DNA from: Mariniphaga sp.
Lineage (GTDB): Bacteria > Bacteroidota > Bacteroidia > Bacteroidales > Prolixibacteraceae
Assembly: GCA_024636975.1 (NCBI GenBank)
Contig: JAGXGA010000011.1
Span: 1 to 64,000 of the forward strand
DNA length: 64,000 nt
Direction of reading: 5' to 3'
Part shown: piece by piece, positions 1 to 10,771 of the stretch
Layout: each line of letters starts with the position of its first letter
Position numbering within the stretch: position 1 is the first letter of the stretch
Position numbers and translations under genes: made by a program
Notes under the pieces: generated by a model
Databases searched by the model: none
The model's input: only the letters and a program-made list of their open reading frames with translations
What the model was told of the DNA's origin: nothing

Positions 1-148
1 CATAAGCTGATCATTAACTCTATAAAATGTAAATTGGTCAACAGGGTGTTTGCAGTTATAAAAAGGCAAACACCATACGTGAGTATTTATCAACAAAATT
101 TTGGTTAATAAATTTGCATATATCTTAGAATTCACAGAGCCGGGAGCC

Positions 149-208
149 GGATGGCATCCCTTCCTGTTTTTTGCACGAACGGAACATTGAAAAGCAGGGA
201 TGCTATCC
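149..208. repeat. ~60-bp hairpin repeat, GGATGGCATCCC...GGGATGCTATCC family
   Basis: Other copies at 22203-22259, 25190-25249, 29781-29840, 32950-33008, 40536-40592, 44226-44282. Confidence 0.85.
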
Positions 209-511
209 ATGTAGGAGCACAGAGCAGAGGGCATGGAGCACAGAGCAGAGAGCTTAGGGCAGAGAGCAGAGGGCAAAGAGCACAGATTGATGAACTGCAA
301 TTTGCGCATAGTTTTGGAGCCAATCGGGGGTGGCAGCATTAGTGCCGGCTAACGACCGTTGAACAGGTGAATCCCTGACTTTGGGTCAGCTGGTGAACAG
401 TGAAAATCATCTGCTGCCCGGTTTATAAAAGATATCGTTAAAACATTTGTTCTTCAGCAGTTGTTATTAACATTGAGATAACCCCTTATTAGTAACTAAA
501 AACATACAATT

Positions 512-1132
512 ATGGCAGATCTTAATATTAAAAAGAAAAATAACAAAAAACCGTTGCTTTGGACGGTGCTTGCGCTTATAGCAATTGTTGCAATTATATG
601 GGTAATTGCTGGCGACAATGATACTGATGATGAAGTTTATGTGGATAACGAAGAAGAAGTTGTTGCCGGTTCCGAAACGTGGGGAGATGATTCCGGCACC
701 CCGGAGGATGGTTATATTCTGGATACTGAAGCAGAGGCGGCGATTGAACAATTTGTAACATTTACCTCTGATTTGGGTGAGATTGAAATTGATCACGAGA
801 CTTCACATAAAGGAATAACCTTACTTGCCGATGCTCTGGCCTCGTTATCAGAAAACACTCAGACTGAAGTGGAGGAACTTCGGCAGCAAGCCAACCAGTT
901 GCTTGAAAACCCGATGTCGGATGAGCATGCAGGAATTATGCATGATGCTTTTGTAACTTCGGCAAACATCATTGAAAAACAAACTGCAAATAACGATGCC
1001 ATGGACGAAGAGGCCACCGAAGTTATGGAAGCTGCACAGGCTGTCGACACTGAAGTTTTGGTAACAAACCAAAAAGATGTCATCAAGAATTTCTTTGATA
1101 CAGCAGCCAATACGTTGAATAGTCTGGAATAA
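512..1132 (+). CDS. hypothetical protein with N-terminal TM segment and acidic extracytoplasmic region
   Basis: 206-aa ORF; KKKNNKK then hydrophobic WTVLALIAIVAIIWVIAG, then acidic region; no family recognised. Confidence 0.7.
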   Translation: MADLNIKKKNNKKPLLWTVLALIAIVAIIWVIAGDNDTDDEVYVDNEEEVVAGSETWGDDSGTPEDGYILDTEAEAAIEQFVTFTSDLGEIEIDHETSHKGITLLADALASLSENTQTEVEELRQQANQLLENPMSDEHAGIMHDAFVTSANIIEKQTANNDAMDEEATEVMEAAQAVDTEVLVTNQKDVIKNFFDTAANTLNSLE

Positions 1133-1174
1133 AAACAAAACTTTTGTTTACAGGATGTTTGCCGGAGGAATGGT

Positions 1175-2218
1175 TTGGTTTGCTTTGTTATTATGAGAAT
1201 GAAAAATTTAACACGAATGAGGTTAATTGCACTATTAATTGTATTTATAATCAGTGTACAACAATCGATAAATGCCCAAAGTAACCAATTGCAGTGGCTG
1301 GACACAGAGCTTTCCAATTATCAATACCCACATCCTGTTTCCATTTTAACACTTCATATCCAGGAACAGGTTTTAAAAATGGCTTATATGGATGTGAAAC
1401 CTGACAATTATAATGGAAAGAACATTGTTCTGCTGCATGGAAAGAATTTTAATGGAGCCTATTGGAAAACTACAATTGAAAATTTAACCAAAGAAGGTTT
1501 TCGTGTAATCGTGCCTGATCAGATTGGTTTTGGAAAATCATCAAAGCCCGATTATTTCCATTACACATTTCAGCAACTTGCGCAAAACACTAAAACTTTA
1601 CTTGATTCATTGCAAATAACAAAAACAGCTGTTTTAGGACATTCAATGGGCGGCATGTTGGCTACCCGTTTTGCTCTAATGTATCCTGGTACTGCTGAAA
1701 AACTAATATTGGAAAATCCTATCGGACTTGAGGACTGGAAACTTAAGGTGCCCTACAAACCTGTAGATTGGTGGTATGAAAATGAACTTAAAAAAAGCTA
1801 CGAAAGCATCAAAGAATATCAGTTAAGCAATTACTATGATGACAAATGGAAGCCGGAATATGATCAGTGGGTCAACCTGCTTGCAGGATGGACATTAAAC
1901 TCCGACTATGAAACCATAGCCTGGAACGCTGCTCTTACCTATGATATGATTTTCACACAACCTGTGGTTTATGAATTTAAAAACATAACTGCACCTACAC
2001 TCTTAATTATTGGCACCAGAGACAGGACTGCTCTTGGCAAGCCACTTGTATCTCCTGAAACAAGAAAGACTATGGGACTTTATAATGAATTGGGTAAAAA
2101 AACTCAAAAAACAATTCCTGATGCACAATTAGTTGAGCTGGAAGATGTAGGGCATTTGCCACATATTGAAAAGTTTAATGCATTTATAAATCCATTAATA
2201 GCATTTCTTAATAAATAA
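1175..2218 (+). CDS. alpha/beta hydrolase
   Basis: Signal-like N-terminus; IVLLHGKNFNGAYW, nucleophile elbow GHSMGG, C-terminal His in DVGHLPHIE. Confidence 0.9.
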   Translation: MVCFVIMRMKNLTRMRLIALLIVFIISVQQSINAQSNQLQWLDTELSNYQYPHPVSILTLHIQEQVLKMAYMDVKPDNYNGKNIVLLHGKNFNGAYWKTTIENLTKEGFRVIVPDQIGFGKSSKPDYFHYTFQQLAQNTKTLLDSLQITKTAVLGHSMGGMLATRFALMYPGTAEKLILENPIGLEDWKLKVPYKPVDWWYENELKKSYESIKEYQLSNYYDDKWKPEYDQWVNLLAGWTLNSDYETIAWNAALTYDMIFTQPVVYEFKNITAPTLLIIGTRDRTALGKPLVSPETRKTMGLYNELGKKTQKTIPDAQLVELEDVGHLPHIEKFNAFINPLIAFLNK

Positions 2219-2233
2219 CGTTAAAAGAGTTTA

Positions 2234-3124
2234 TCACTTATTCAACTGGTTCCCGATGGCCTCATCAATAACAACCTTATTGGATGCAGAAACATCGTGG
2301 GCTGTAAACAACCCCAGTACTTTACTGCCGTCGTCAGATACAAAATTGCCTTTGATATTGGCCGGGGGAACGCTGAACAATCCTCCTGTTTGCCCCTGTT
2401 CGAATACCTGGTAATAATACAGCCACCCAAATTCGGAAACGGAAGTCTGTTTCACCTGGATGGTATCGCCAAGGTTTAATAGCCGGTTTTCAGGTTTATT
2501 CAGATCATGAAAATCGGTGAAAATTTCGAACCCGTTGATGTAATTCCCGTCGACCTGTTCATCGCTGGCAATGGCCAGGTATTCTGCATTTCCCAAATGT
2601 TTATTGTTGATATAAATATCCCATTTGTAATAATTACCAATTCCCGGAGTTTCGTTTCCGTAAATAAAAATCCCCAGAAAACGGTGGTTGCCACGCAGCG
2701 AAGAATGTACCTGGATGGAATCGACAGGTTCCACTTTCGTGAGTGTATCGCTGGCAGTGAGTACTGTTTCACCGGTGGTAACCGAAACGGTGTACTTTTT
2801 ATTGATTTCCCCCAGGTAGGATGCTCCTTCCCCGGTCACATAGAGTCCAGGTTTTGCAGGGTCTTCCACGAGCTGAATCGTTTTAGGTGGCTGGGAATCG
2901 TCGGAAATGATTACAACTGCATTGCTGATTCCCCTGTATGGCTCCGACGAATTCACCGGCTGCGATTTGTACAAAAAAACATAGGGATTGTCTTCGTTGG
3001 TTATTTTGGCAGTAACGGCATAGAGACCCGTATCTTCATCGCTCAGGCTGATATCGATGACGTCTTCGCAGGCATTCAGCAGGAGGGATAAAAAAACTAT
3101 AATGAAAAAGTATTTTGTATTCAT
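2234..3124 (-). CDS. DUF4249-like lipoprotein
   Basis: Lipobox-like LLLNACEDVIDI; directly downstream of a TonB receptor, a typical Bacteroidota pairing. Confidence 0.75.
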   Translation of the reverse strand: MNTKYFFIIVFLSLLLNACEDVIDISLSDEDTGLYAVTAKITNEDNPYVFLYKSQPVNSSEPYRGISNAVVIISDDSQPPKTIQLVEDPAKPGLYVTGEGASYLGEINKKYTVSVTTGETVLTASDTLTKVEPVDSIQVHSSLRGNHRFLGIFIYGNETPGIGNYYKWDIYINNKHLGNAEYLAIASDEQVDGNYINGFEIFTDFHDLNKPENRLLNLGDTIQVKQTSVSEFGWLYYYQVFEQGQTGGLFSVPPANIKGNFVSDDGSKVLGLFTAHDVSASNKVVIDEAIGNQLNK

Positions 3125-3135
3125 TGGAAAATAAT

Positions 3136-5481
3136 TTAAAAGTTAAAATTATAGGTAACAGATGGAATAACGGTGCCGATTATTGAAAGCCGCATGGCTT
3201 CGGTAACTGATGGATTAGCTTCATTTTGCCTGAAATAGACCGAATAGGCATTTCTGCGTGCATACACATTGTAGAGTGATACATTCAGAGAACGTTTTAT
3301 TTTTCTCGTTTCATTCTTTTTCGGGTTGTAGGTAAGCGAAAAATCGAGCCTGTGGTAATCGGGAATGCGGTTGCCGTTTCTGTCGGAATAGTAGAAGATC
3401 GTGTTGCCTTGTACATCGTATTTTGCCGCGGGATAGGTTACAGGGTTACCGGTTGAATAAACCCAGTTGGCAGACATCGACAACTGTTGGTTCAGATCGT
3501 AATTCAGAATAAACGAAACATCGTGTGTACGGTCGTATGTGGAAGGGTAGGCCTTACCCTCATTAATTCCCGGCACCTTTCGCATTGATTTTGCCAGCGT
3601 GTATCCCAGCCATCCTGTAATTTTGCCCTCCTGCTTTTTTACAAGGAATTCCAAGCCATAAGCATAACCGCTGCCGGTCAGCAGTTCGGTTTCCAGGTTC
3701 TCGTTCAGGAACAGTTGGGCTCCGTCCTTGTAATCCAGAATGTTTTTAGTGTCTTTAAAATAAACCTCTACCGAGGTTTCAAAGGCGTTGCCTGCTAAAT
3801 TCAGGAAATATCCGGCAGCTACCTGATCCGAAATCAGGGGTTTAATGTATTTGCTTGAAGGCAGCCAGATATCGAGCGGTGTGGGAGAATTGGTATTCGA
3901 AATCAGATGAAGGTTTTGCACCATGCGGTTATAGGATGCTTTTACCGAGCTTGCGCTTCCGGTGGTTAGTTTAAATGAAAGTCGGGGTTCGAGGTGCACA
4001 TAAGGCGAACCTATTTTTTCCCACTTTTCATAAACTTTTTCACTTATTATCTCACCGGCATCAGGGGCCTCCGGATTTTGATACCCCCTTACTTTTCCTT
4101 CTCCGATTTGCTGGAATACCGATAGACGCATTCCGTATTTAACTGTAAGCAGCGTTCCTATTTTCTGTTCGTTGGAGGCATAAACCGCTCCGTTGATTGC
4201 ATTGTAATTGGTAAGTTTCAGCGATTCGAAGAATGAATTCTCATTGGTGCCAATGTTTCCCGGTTCGAAATGGTGCTTTATTATGTTGATTCCGAAGTTT
4301 AATTTGTTCTCGGAATTCAGGTACCAGGTAAAATCTTCCTTAAAATTAAGGTCCTCTATTTGGGAATTCCAGTCGAACTGATCGGCAGAATTTTCCGGAA
4401 CCCCAAGGTTATAACGGTATTGGGAATAAATGAATGAGGTATTGGAAAAAAGCTGGTTTCCGAAGATGTGGTTCCAGCGGGCGGTAGTGGTCAGGTTCCC
4501 CCATTTCATATAAATTGATTCGCCCAGTTTGAAAAAGTCGTCGCCGGTGTATGCCGATATAAAAAGCCGGTCATTGTTCGAAAACCGAATGTTTGTTTTC
4601 ATGTTCAGGTCATAGAAATACAAACGGTTTTCCTTAAGTGCTTCTATGCCAACCAGCTTTCCAAGTACATCGGCGTAAGTTCTTCTTCCCGAAACGATAA
4701 AACTCCATTTATCTTTTATTACCGGTCCCTCCAGGGTCAGACGACTCGAAATATTCCCGATTCCGCCCTGTCCGTGAAATTCGTTGATGTGGCCGTCTTT
4801 CATCCGGATATCGATAACCGATGAGGCTTTTCCGCCGTACTGTGCCGGGATCCCTCCTTTATACACTTCGATGTCCTTAATGGCGTCGGAATTAAAAACG
4901 GAGAAGAAACCCATTAGATGCGATGCATTGTATACGGGTGCTTCATCGAGGATCAGCAAATTCTCGTCGGGGCCGCCACCACGGACATACAGCCCTGAGC
5001 TGCCTTCGCCGCCGTTCTGTATTCCGGGCAGAAGGGTCATGGTTCTCAGTACATCTATTTCGCCCATAAACGACGGAAGTTTTTTGACCATTTGCATAGG
5101 GATTTTTTCCCTGCTCATTTCAACACCCTCAACATTCCGGTCTTTTGGGGTACCTGAAACGATTACTTCGATCAGGTTTTGAGTGTCTTCATTCAATTTG
5201 ACATTCAGCTCCTGGTTTTTATGTAGTTCAACTTCAATGGTACGGGTTTCGTAACCCACGTAGGAAAAGGCGATTTTGTGCGAACCCCCTGGAAGTGTGA
5301 GCGAATAAAAACCATATTGGTTAGATGATCCTCCTGTTTGATTTCCGGGAACGTAACATGTGACTCCGATCAGGGTTTCTCCGCTGCCGGCATCCCTGAT
5401 GTATCCGCTAACTGTGAAGGTTTGTGGGTATCCCTTCAAAAACAGAGACAAAAGCGTCAGAATTAAAAATAAGTACTTCAT
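3136..5481 (-). CDS. TonB-dependent receptor with carboxypeptidase-like regulatory domain
   Basis: N-terminal VSGYIRDAGSGETLIGVTCYVPG, plug domain (PSFMGEIDVLRTMTLLPGIQNGGEGSSGLYVRGGGPDENLLILDEAPVYN), long beta-barrel. Confidence 0.93.
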   Translation of the reverse strand: MKYLFLILTLLSLFLKGYPQTFTVSGYIRDAGSGETLIGVTCYVPGNQTGGSSNQYGFYSLTLPGGSHKIAFSYVGYETRTIEVELHKNQELNVKLNEDTQNLIEVIVSGTPKDRNVEGVEMSREKIPMQMVKKLPSFMGEIDVLRTMTLLPGIQNGGEGSSGLYVRGGGPDENLLILDEAPVYNASHLMGFFSVFNSDAIKDIEVYKGGIPAQYGGKASSVIDIRMKDGHINEFHGQGGIGNISSRLTLEGPVIKDKWSFIVSGRRTYADVLGKLVGIEALKENRLYFYDLNMKTNIRFSNNDRLFISAYTGDDFFKLGESIYMKWGNLTTTARWNHIFGNQLFSNTSFIYSQYRYNLGVPENSADQFDWNSQIEDLNFKEDFTWYLNSENKLNFGINIIKHHFEPGNIGTNENSFFESLKLTNYNAINGAVYASNEQKIGTLLTVKYGMRLSVFQQIGEGKVRGYQNPEAPDAGEIISEKVYEKWEKIGSPYVHLEPRLSFKLTTGSASSVKASYNRMVQNLHLISNTNSPTPLDIWLPSSKYIKPLISDQVAAGYFLNLAGNAFETSVEVYFKDTKNILDYKDGAQLFLNENLETELLTGSGYAYGLEFLVKKQEGKITGWLGYTLAKSMRKVPGINEGKAYPSTYDRTHDVSFILNYDLNQQLSMSANWVYSTGNPVTYPAAKYDVQGNTIFYYSDRNGNRIPDYHRLDFSLTYNPKKNETRKIKRSLNVSLYNVYARRNAYSVYFRQNEANPSVTEAMRLSIIGTVIPSVTYNFNF

Positions 5482-5797
5482 AAATAAAATGTTTAATTGT
5501 TTCCTGCTTTCACTGTCAGGTGACAGAATTATTGGCCGGGATTTTTACCCTGTTTATAATCTGCCGCAAAAGTGAATATTTACCTTCCCCTGGAAAAATA
5601 AAACTTAATGAAGGGGTGTTTTTTGTCGGTGAATCCCCCTTCCTGTATTTTAAGTGCTTTTGTACTATCTGATACAGTAGAGTAGGATTAAAATAAAATA
5701 TGTCAGTTGTATAACTTCTATGGCAATAAAAAATGTAATTTCATCTGCCTAATTGTATAGGTGATATTTTGCAAATGATCATATAAAGGGAAGTTAT

Positions 5798-6580
5798 ATG
5801 GGAATTAATTTAAATGTCAATTCGGTAAAATCATTACAACAAAAAACAAATGAAGGAATACCTAGATGGAGATTTCTGTTAATTGTTGTTTTTTCGAGGC
5901 CCTTACTATTATTTATTGCACATTTGATTTTTGCCGTTGTATTTGCTGTACTTGGAGATAAAACGCCATTTAAGACAGCCGGTCCCTATTGGTCAGTTTA
6001 TGGCACAATTGCTGATATTGGATGTTTGCTCCTTTTGAAGGTTGGGATGCAAAAGGAAGGGATGCGAATTGCCGATCTTATATCATTCGATAAAAAGAAA
6101 TTGCCTAAGGATATCTTGTGGGGGTTGGGAATATGGTTTGCAGGTGGCTTAATTGTGATTTTGGGCAGCAAACTGGCAGGTATAATTACATACGGCAGTT
6201 TCACTCCGATTTTTCCGGAGGGTGCTTATATAAGGAAGCTGCCATTATGGGCTGTTTTATATAGCAGAATAATTTGGTGGATTATCTGGTCAGTCACCGA
6301 AGAGCTTACTTACAACGGATATTTGCTACCCCGCCTGCAGATAGTTTTCGGCAGCAAATGGAAAGCTTTAATTCTTGTTTGCTTTTCATGGTCGTTAATG
6401 CATTGTTTTTTACCTTTTATTAATTTACAACATGCGCTGTATATGTTTATCATGTTCATTCCTTTAACACTGTTTTTAAGTATAATGTATTTGGTTTTCA
6501 GGAGACTGACGCCTCTCATCATAGGCCATTGGTTAATGGATTTAGGGAATGTGTTTTTAATGACTACTATTTTACCTTAA
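5798..6580 (+). CDS. CPBP-family intramembrane protease-like membrane protein
   Basis: Multiple TMs; EELTYNGYLLPR (EExxx motif), SLMHC, GHWLMDLGN motifs. Confidence 0.65.
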   Translation: MGINLNVNSVKSLQQKTNEGIPRWRFLLIVVFSRPLLLFIAHLIFAVVFAVLGDKTPFKTAGPYWSVYGTIADIGCLLLLKVGMQKEGMRIADLISFDKKKLPKDILWGLGIWFAGGLIVILGSKLAGIITYGSFTPIFPEGAYIRKLPLWAVLYSRIIWWIIWSVTEELTYNGYLLPRLQIVFGSKWKALILVCFSWSLMHCFLPFINLQHALYMFIMFIPLTLFLSIMYLVFRRLTPLIIGHWLMDLGNVFLMTTILP

Positions 6581-6845
6581 CTCAAAGTGATTAGCCAATA
6601 TAAGATTGCAGTTTTTTCCATTCCTAATAAATCACAAAATATAAATAAATCACAGTTCAGACAATGAGTGAGTTTGGTTTCCGGCGGCTGTCTGAAAACT
6701 GTGATTCCTGTGATTTGAACTTGCCTTAAATCCTGTTTGAAGAAATGCGTTTAAAACCTTTTTATCATGCAAAGATTTTTATTTTTTGTCTAATGCTATT
6801 GGCAATAGCAGATTGAAGCCAACGGCACTGCAGAAAGAAAAAACT

Positions 6846-8213
6846 TCATTTAAAAATTGATTTGTAATTTATATCTTGTGGCAGAAGGTTGTTTAAAGCA
6901 GCTTTTGCTGCAACCATACCAGCTGCCTCACCCATGGCCACTGCATTTCCTGTGACCCGGTAACTGGCATGAGCAAAAAAGTCGCCGCTAATGCAGCGTC
7001 CGGCCATCATTAGTCCATTTACATCTTTTGCAATCAATGAGCGTAAAGGGATATCATAGGGTTGAGCTTTTATGCCATGGCTCCCATATCCTCCTCCAGC
7101 ATTTTTTTCAAGTGAGTGAACATCAACCGTGAATGTTGCCCTGCACACAGCATCATCAAACCGCGCACCTTTTATCAGATCATTGCCGGTGAGGGTATAT
7201 ATCCCATGAATCCGACGCCCCTCGCGGATGCCAATTTGGCCAGCTGTGGCAGCAATCCGCACTTCCGACCACATACCTCCCAACGATCTCAATCCGTCAA
7301 TAATTTTATTAACTTCAAGGCGCGCTTCGATGGTGGCTTTTGTGATTTGCGTAGCATTAACTGCTGATACACCATATTGATGGTTTGCCATCATTGCAAT
7401 CATCCCCGGACGGATCCCAAACAATGTGGGCATGGTATAACTTGCTTCAACACCCCCGCGTTTAATTTCCGCATAAAATTTTCGTTTAGAGTCTTCGGTT
7501 GTACCACCTTTACCGGCCATTAAGCCATTGGAGACCAGTTTTTTTTCATCCAATCCAACTAAAATTGCCATTAGCGACATGGGCTGGACTTTTCCTGTTT
7601 CAGGGTGGCCCAATTCAAATTTACATCCGGTATGAGTAGCCAAATCTCCGTTTCCCGTTGCATCAATAAAAACTTTGGCCTTCCATGCTTCACGACCTGA
7701 AAAACTTTCGGTTACAATGTGTTCCAGTTTATTCCGACTGTTCCTGTAAGCTGCAGTTACCCTGGTGTGCAGGTGAACATCCACTAAAGATTCCAGGCAC
7801 ATTTGATCAAGAGTAAATTTCATTAATTCAGCATCATAAACTTTTGCAGAATACTGAGCATTACTTTTTTCAAGTCTGTCGACCAGTTCTCTCATAATAC
7901 CGGATTTGTTCTCAAAATCTATGATGTTACTCAATAAACCTGAAGTCCAGACACCTCCCAGACAACCATACATTTCTATTAATGTAGTTTTTGCGCCCAT
8001 CCGTGCCGAGCTTATTGCTGCTGCAATTCCAGCTGGACCTCCTCCACAAACAATAACATCAGTTTCTCTGCACACCGGCAAGATCCGTGCAGGTTCATTA
8101 AATTCAGATGTTTTTCCGGAAAAGGAATTGATATTGGGTGCAACAGTATAAAATGGAATAAATGCCCCAGCCAGGGCACCAGTCTTTAAAAATGTCCTTC
8201 TTTTAGTTTTCAT
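6846..8213 (-). CDS. FAD-dependent oxidoreductase with Tat-like signal
   Basis: KTKRRTFLKTGALAGAF; Rossmann VIVCGGGPAGIAAAISSARMGAKTTLIE; C-terminal MMAGRCISGD..ASYRVTGNAVAMGEAAG. Confidence 0.88.
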   Translation of the reverse strand: MKTKRRTFLKTGALAGAFIPFYTVAPNINSFSGKTSEFNEPARILPVCRETDVIVCGGGPAGIAAAISSARMGAKTTLIEMYGCLGGVWTSGLLSNIIDFENKSGIMRELVDRLEKSNAQYSAKVYDAELMKFTLDQMCLESLVDVHLHTRVTAAYRNSRNKLEHIVTESFSGREAWKAKVFIDATGNGDLATHTGCKFELGHPETGKVQPMSLMAILVGLDEKKLVSNGLMAGKGGTTEDSKRKFYAEIKRGGVEASYTMPTLFGIRPGMIAMMANHQYGVSAVNATQITKATIEARLEVNKIIDGLRSLGGMWSEVRIAATAGQIGIREGRRIHGIYTLTGNDLIKGARFDDAVCRATFTVDVHSLEKNAGGGYGSHGIKAQPYDIPLRSLIAKDVNGLMMAGRCISGDFFAHASYRVTGNAVAMGEAAGMVAAKAALNNLLPQDINYKSIFK

Positions 8214-8505
8214 ATTGTGCTGTTGAGCAATAATGATAAAAGATCAAATAAAGCATTTTTTTTTGAAAAGAATTAAGGACAGGATTATTTTATAAATTAC
8301 AAATCCAGACCCATGTGGAAGGCATATATGGGAGTTTTCGAATTATTTGGCAATAAGTATTATCATTTACGGAAGAATACCACCGATGTACCTTCGGGTG
8401 TAAAGGTATTCTGATTCTGATTAACCCTTTTGGAACCTAATAACTACTATAGGGTTGACTATTGTGTATGTCAGACTTTGCTTTGGTTTGTTATTGAATA
8501 CGCTT

Positions 8506-8985
8506 TTAAAACAAAACGCGGTTCACTTTTTTCATATATGTCTGATAAGATTCACCAAAAACCTGTGCAAGCATTTTTTCTTCTTCCCCGATAAATCTTA
8601 TTAATGCAATGTACATGGTTAGGGCTGCCAGCAGGAAAATCCAGTTGTTCAGGATACCTGCCAGTCCGGGTAGAATAAATACAATCCAGGCGGTGTAAAT
8701 GGGATTTCGTGATATTAAATACACTCCGGTAGTAATCAATATTCCTTTTGGAAACCCTTTAGCAAACTGAACTACTGCACAGATCCAGAACAGAATGCCG
8801 GTTACGAGCAGCAACCAGCCTGTAAAGATTAGTATTTCATCATATCTAAAAGGAAAGGCAGAAACGGAAGGAAGGAAAATCTGAAATGCAATTCCTGCCA
8901 AAAGGAATGGCAACATTGTACGAAAGATTTTTGGCCCGACACCAGTTGCGCTTAATTGGTAAGGTGAATGAAATTTTGGCTTCAT
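8506..8985 (-). CDS. isoprenylcysteine carboxyl methyltransferase/PEMT-like membrane methyltransferase
   Basis: Multi-TM; FPKGILITTGVYLISRNPIYTAW.. and EEKMLAQVFGESYQTYMKKVNR. Confidence 0.75.
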   Translation of the reverse strand: MKPKFHSPYQLSATGVGPKIFRTMLPFLLAGIAFQIFLPSVSAFPFRYDEILIFTGWLLLVTGILFWICAVVQFAKGFPKGILITTGVYLISRNPIYTAWIVFILPGLAGILNNWIFLLAALTMYIALIRFIGEEEKMLAQVFGESYQTYMKKVNRVLF

Positions 8986-9404
8986 GATCTTCTGTTTTTT
9001 AACTTTTTAGCATTACCCTTTTTCTCGTTTTCGGCATTTGGGTTTAATTGAACCTCGCCGATATCAATTCGTGGAAGAACAGCCAGGATATTCAACCCGG
9101 CTATGTTTCTTTTTTCAAATCCCGGTTCGCTGATTTCGAGGAAGTAATTACCAGGCGTTAGCATGGAAATGACAAAACTACCATCGCTGTTTGAAATGGT
9201 GCCGGCAACCATCGATGAGTCGGTTGCCGAGAACAGGGTAACCGCAGCACATTCCAGCGGTTGATTTGAAGCGGCGTTCCGGATGCATCCGCTGATCCTT
9301 CCGGTTCCGCCCACTTCAATTTTCATAGCTCCTGAGGCATTTATCCATAAAACAGGTAATAGAAAAATCACCAGGACTTTGGATAAACTGATTCTTGTTT
9401 TCAT
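8982..9404 (-). CDS. secreted protein with carboxypeptidase-like regulatory (CarbopepD_reg) domain
   Basis: Start placed at MKTRISLSK; ISGCIRNAASNQPLECAAVTLFSATDSSMVAGTISNSDGSFVISMLTPGNYFLEISEPGFE. Confidence 0.7.
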   Translation of the reverse strand: MKTRISLSKVLVIFLLPVLWINASGAMKIEVGGTGRISGCIRNAASNQPLECAAVTLFSATDSSMVAGTISNSDGSFVISMLTPGNYFLEISEPGFEKRNIAGLNILAVLPRIDIGEVQLNPNAENEKKGNAKKLKNRRS

Positions 9405-9552
9405 AGTGTTAATTGTTTTCTGTTTTTCATTGCTGAACCAAATTTCGAACAATTAATACCGATATGAAATTTTATTAAGGTGAATGACGGATATTTACTG
9501 ATGAACGGTTTTTTAGAGGGAACAAGTTTGTTTTACACAGGTGTTTCAGATA

Positions 9553-10317
9553 CTAATCTTTCCTGCCATCAATCCATTTTTTGAACTCCACGACCTTGTC
9601 GAGACTTACAAATACGCCTTCCGGTACAGGTGGATTCAGTTCCAGTTTCAGCCTGCTTTTCGGGAAAATGTGAATGTTGGTAATTGCCGGCAGGCCCACC
9701 AGGAATTGGCGGTTTACCCTGAAAAACAGGCCCGGGTCAAGTTCCTCCACAAGTTTATCCAGGCTCTGGTCGAGTGAGTACTGGCTTTTGGAATGCATGG
9801 CCACAAATGTGATTCCGCTGTTCGAGAAAAAATAGGCTATATCATTTACATCAACACTTTTCAACTTCTGACCAACTACCATGGAAAACCGCTGGCGATA
9901 CGTCTTTTCCTTCACGTGCATGAGTTTATACAATTCCTTAATATCTACCAGTTGATTGGTCTCGCCCCATTCGCGGTATTTTATAATTGCCTTTTCGAGC
10001 TCCTCCTGAACAATGGGCTTCAGCAGGTAGTCGATGCTCTTTAGCTTAAATGCTTTAATGGCATATTCATCGAATGCCGTTGTGAAAATTATAGGTGAAT
10101 TTACCTTCACCTGGTCGAAAATCGAGAAGCTCAGGCCATCTTCGAGATGAATATCCAGAAAGATCAAATCGGGTTGCGGGTTCGACTTCAGCCACGCCAC
10201 GGATTCTTCTACCGATTCGAGCATTGCCAGAATTTCAATGGAAGGATCGATGGCTTTTACCATTGATTCCAGTCGCCGGGCTGCAAGTTGTTCGTCTTCA
10301 ATAATTAAGGTGTTCAT
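9553..10317 (-). CDS. LytTR-type response regulator (receiver + LytTR DNA-binding domain)
   Basis: IIEDEQLAARRLE, DLIFLDIHLEDG, KPI; C-terminal FFRVNRQFLVGLPAI.. LytTR signature; start at MNTLIIEDEQ. Confidence 0.9.
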   Translation of the reverse strand: MNTLIIEDEQLAARRLESMVKAIDPSIEILAMLESVEESVAWLKSNPQPDLIFLDIHLEDGLSFSIFDQVKVNSPIIFTTAFDEYAIKAFKLKSIDYLLKPIVQEELEKAIIKYREWGETNQLVDIKELYKLMHVKEKTYRQRFSMVVGQKLKSVDVNDIAYFFSNSGITFVAMHSKSQYSLDQSLDKLVEELDPGLFFRVNRQFLVGLPAITNIHIFPKSRLKLELNPPVPEGVFVSLDKVVEFKKWIDGRKD

Positions 10318-10327
10318 ATTACAGGTG

Positions 10328-10741
10328 TTATTTTTTATCCAGGATATCACTAAAAAAACCTTGCCCGATTGGTTTCCGGTAATTGTTTTCCGAATTCAGG
10401 TACTTGTGAAGCATTGCTTCCAGTTCATCGCCCACAATGGGCTTGTGCAAAAAGTCGATGCCTTTTGTTGTGAAGGCCTTAATTGCCATTTCATCGGTTG
10501 CGGTGGTAAACACTATGGGACTTGAAACGCTCACTTTTTCAAAAATGGCAAAACTCAGATCATCTTCCAAATGAATGTCAAGAAAGATCAGATCGGGTTC
10601 GGCATTTTTGGTAAACCATTCCACTGATTCTTCAACTGATTCCAGCCATGCTGCAATTTCAATTTCCGGATCAAATTCTTTAATCATATTTTCCAGACGT
10701 TTTGCAGCATACATTTCATCTTCAATTATCACTACTCTCAT
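10328..10741 (-). CDS. stand-alone receiver-domain response regulator, paralogue of the adjacent LytTR regulator
   Basis: Receiver domain closely similar to 9553..10317 (DLIFLDIHLEDDLSFAIFEKV); ends after the receiver with no LytTR domain. Confidence 0.85.
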   Translation of the reverse strand: MRVVIIEDEMYAAKRLENMIKEFDPEIEIAAWLESVEESVEWFTKNAEPDLIFLDIHLEDDLSFAIFEKVSVSSPIVFTTATDEMAIKAFTTKGIDFLHKPIVGDELEAMLHKYLNSENNYRKPIGQGFFSDILDKK

Positions 10742-10771
10742 TTTTTTTATTTTAATATTTGATCCCGTGAA

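Noticed and set aside
151-342. ORFs in repeat tracts (151-342, 132-323) as small proteins
   Set aside because: Translation simply reflects AGAGCAGAGGGC-type repeats.
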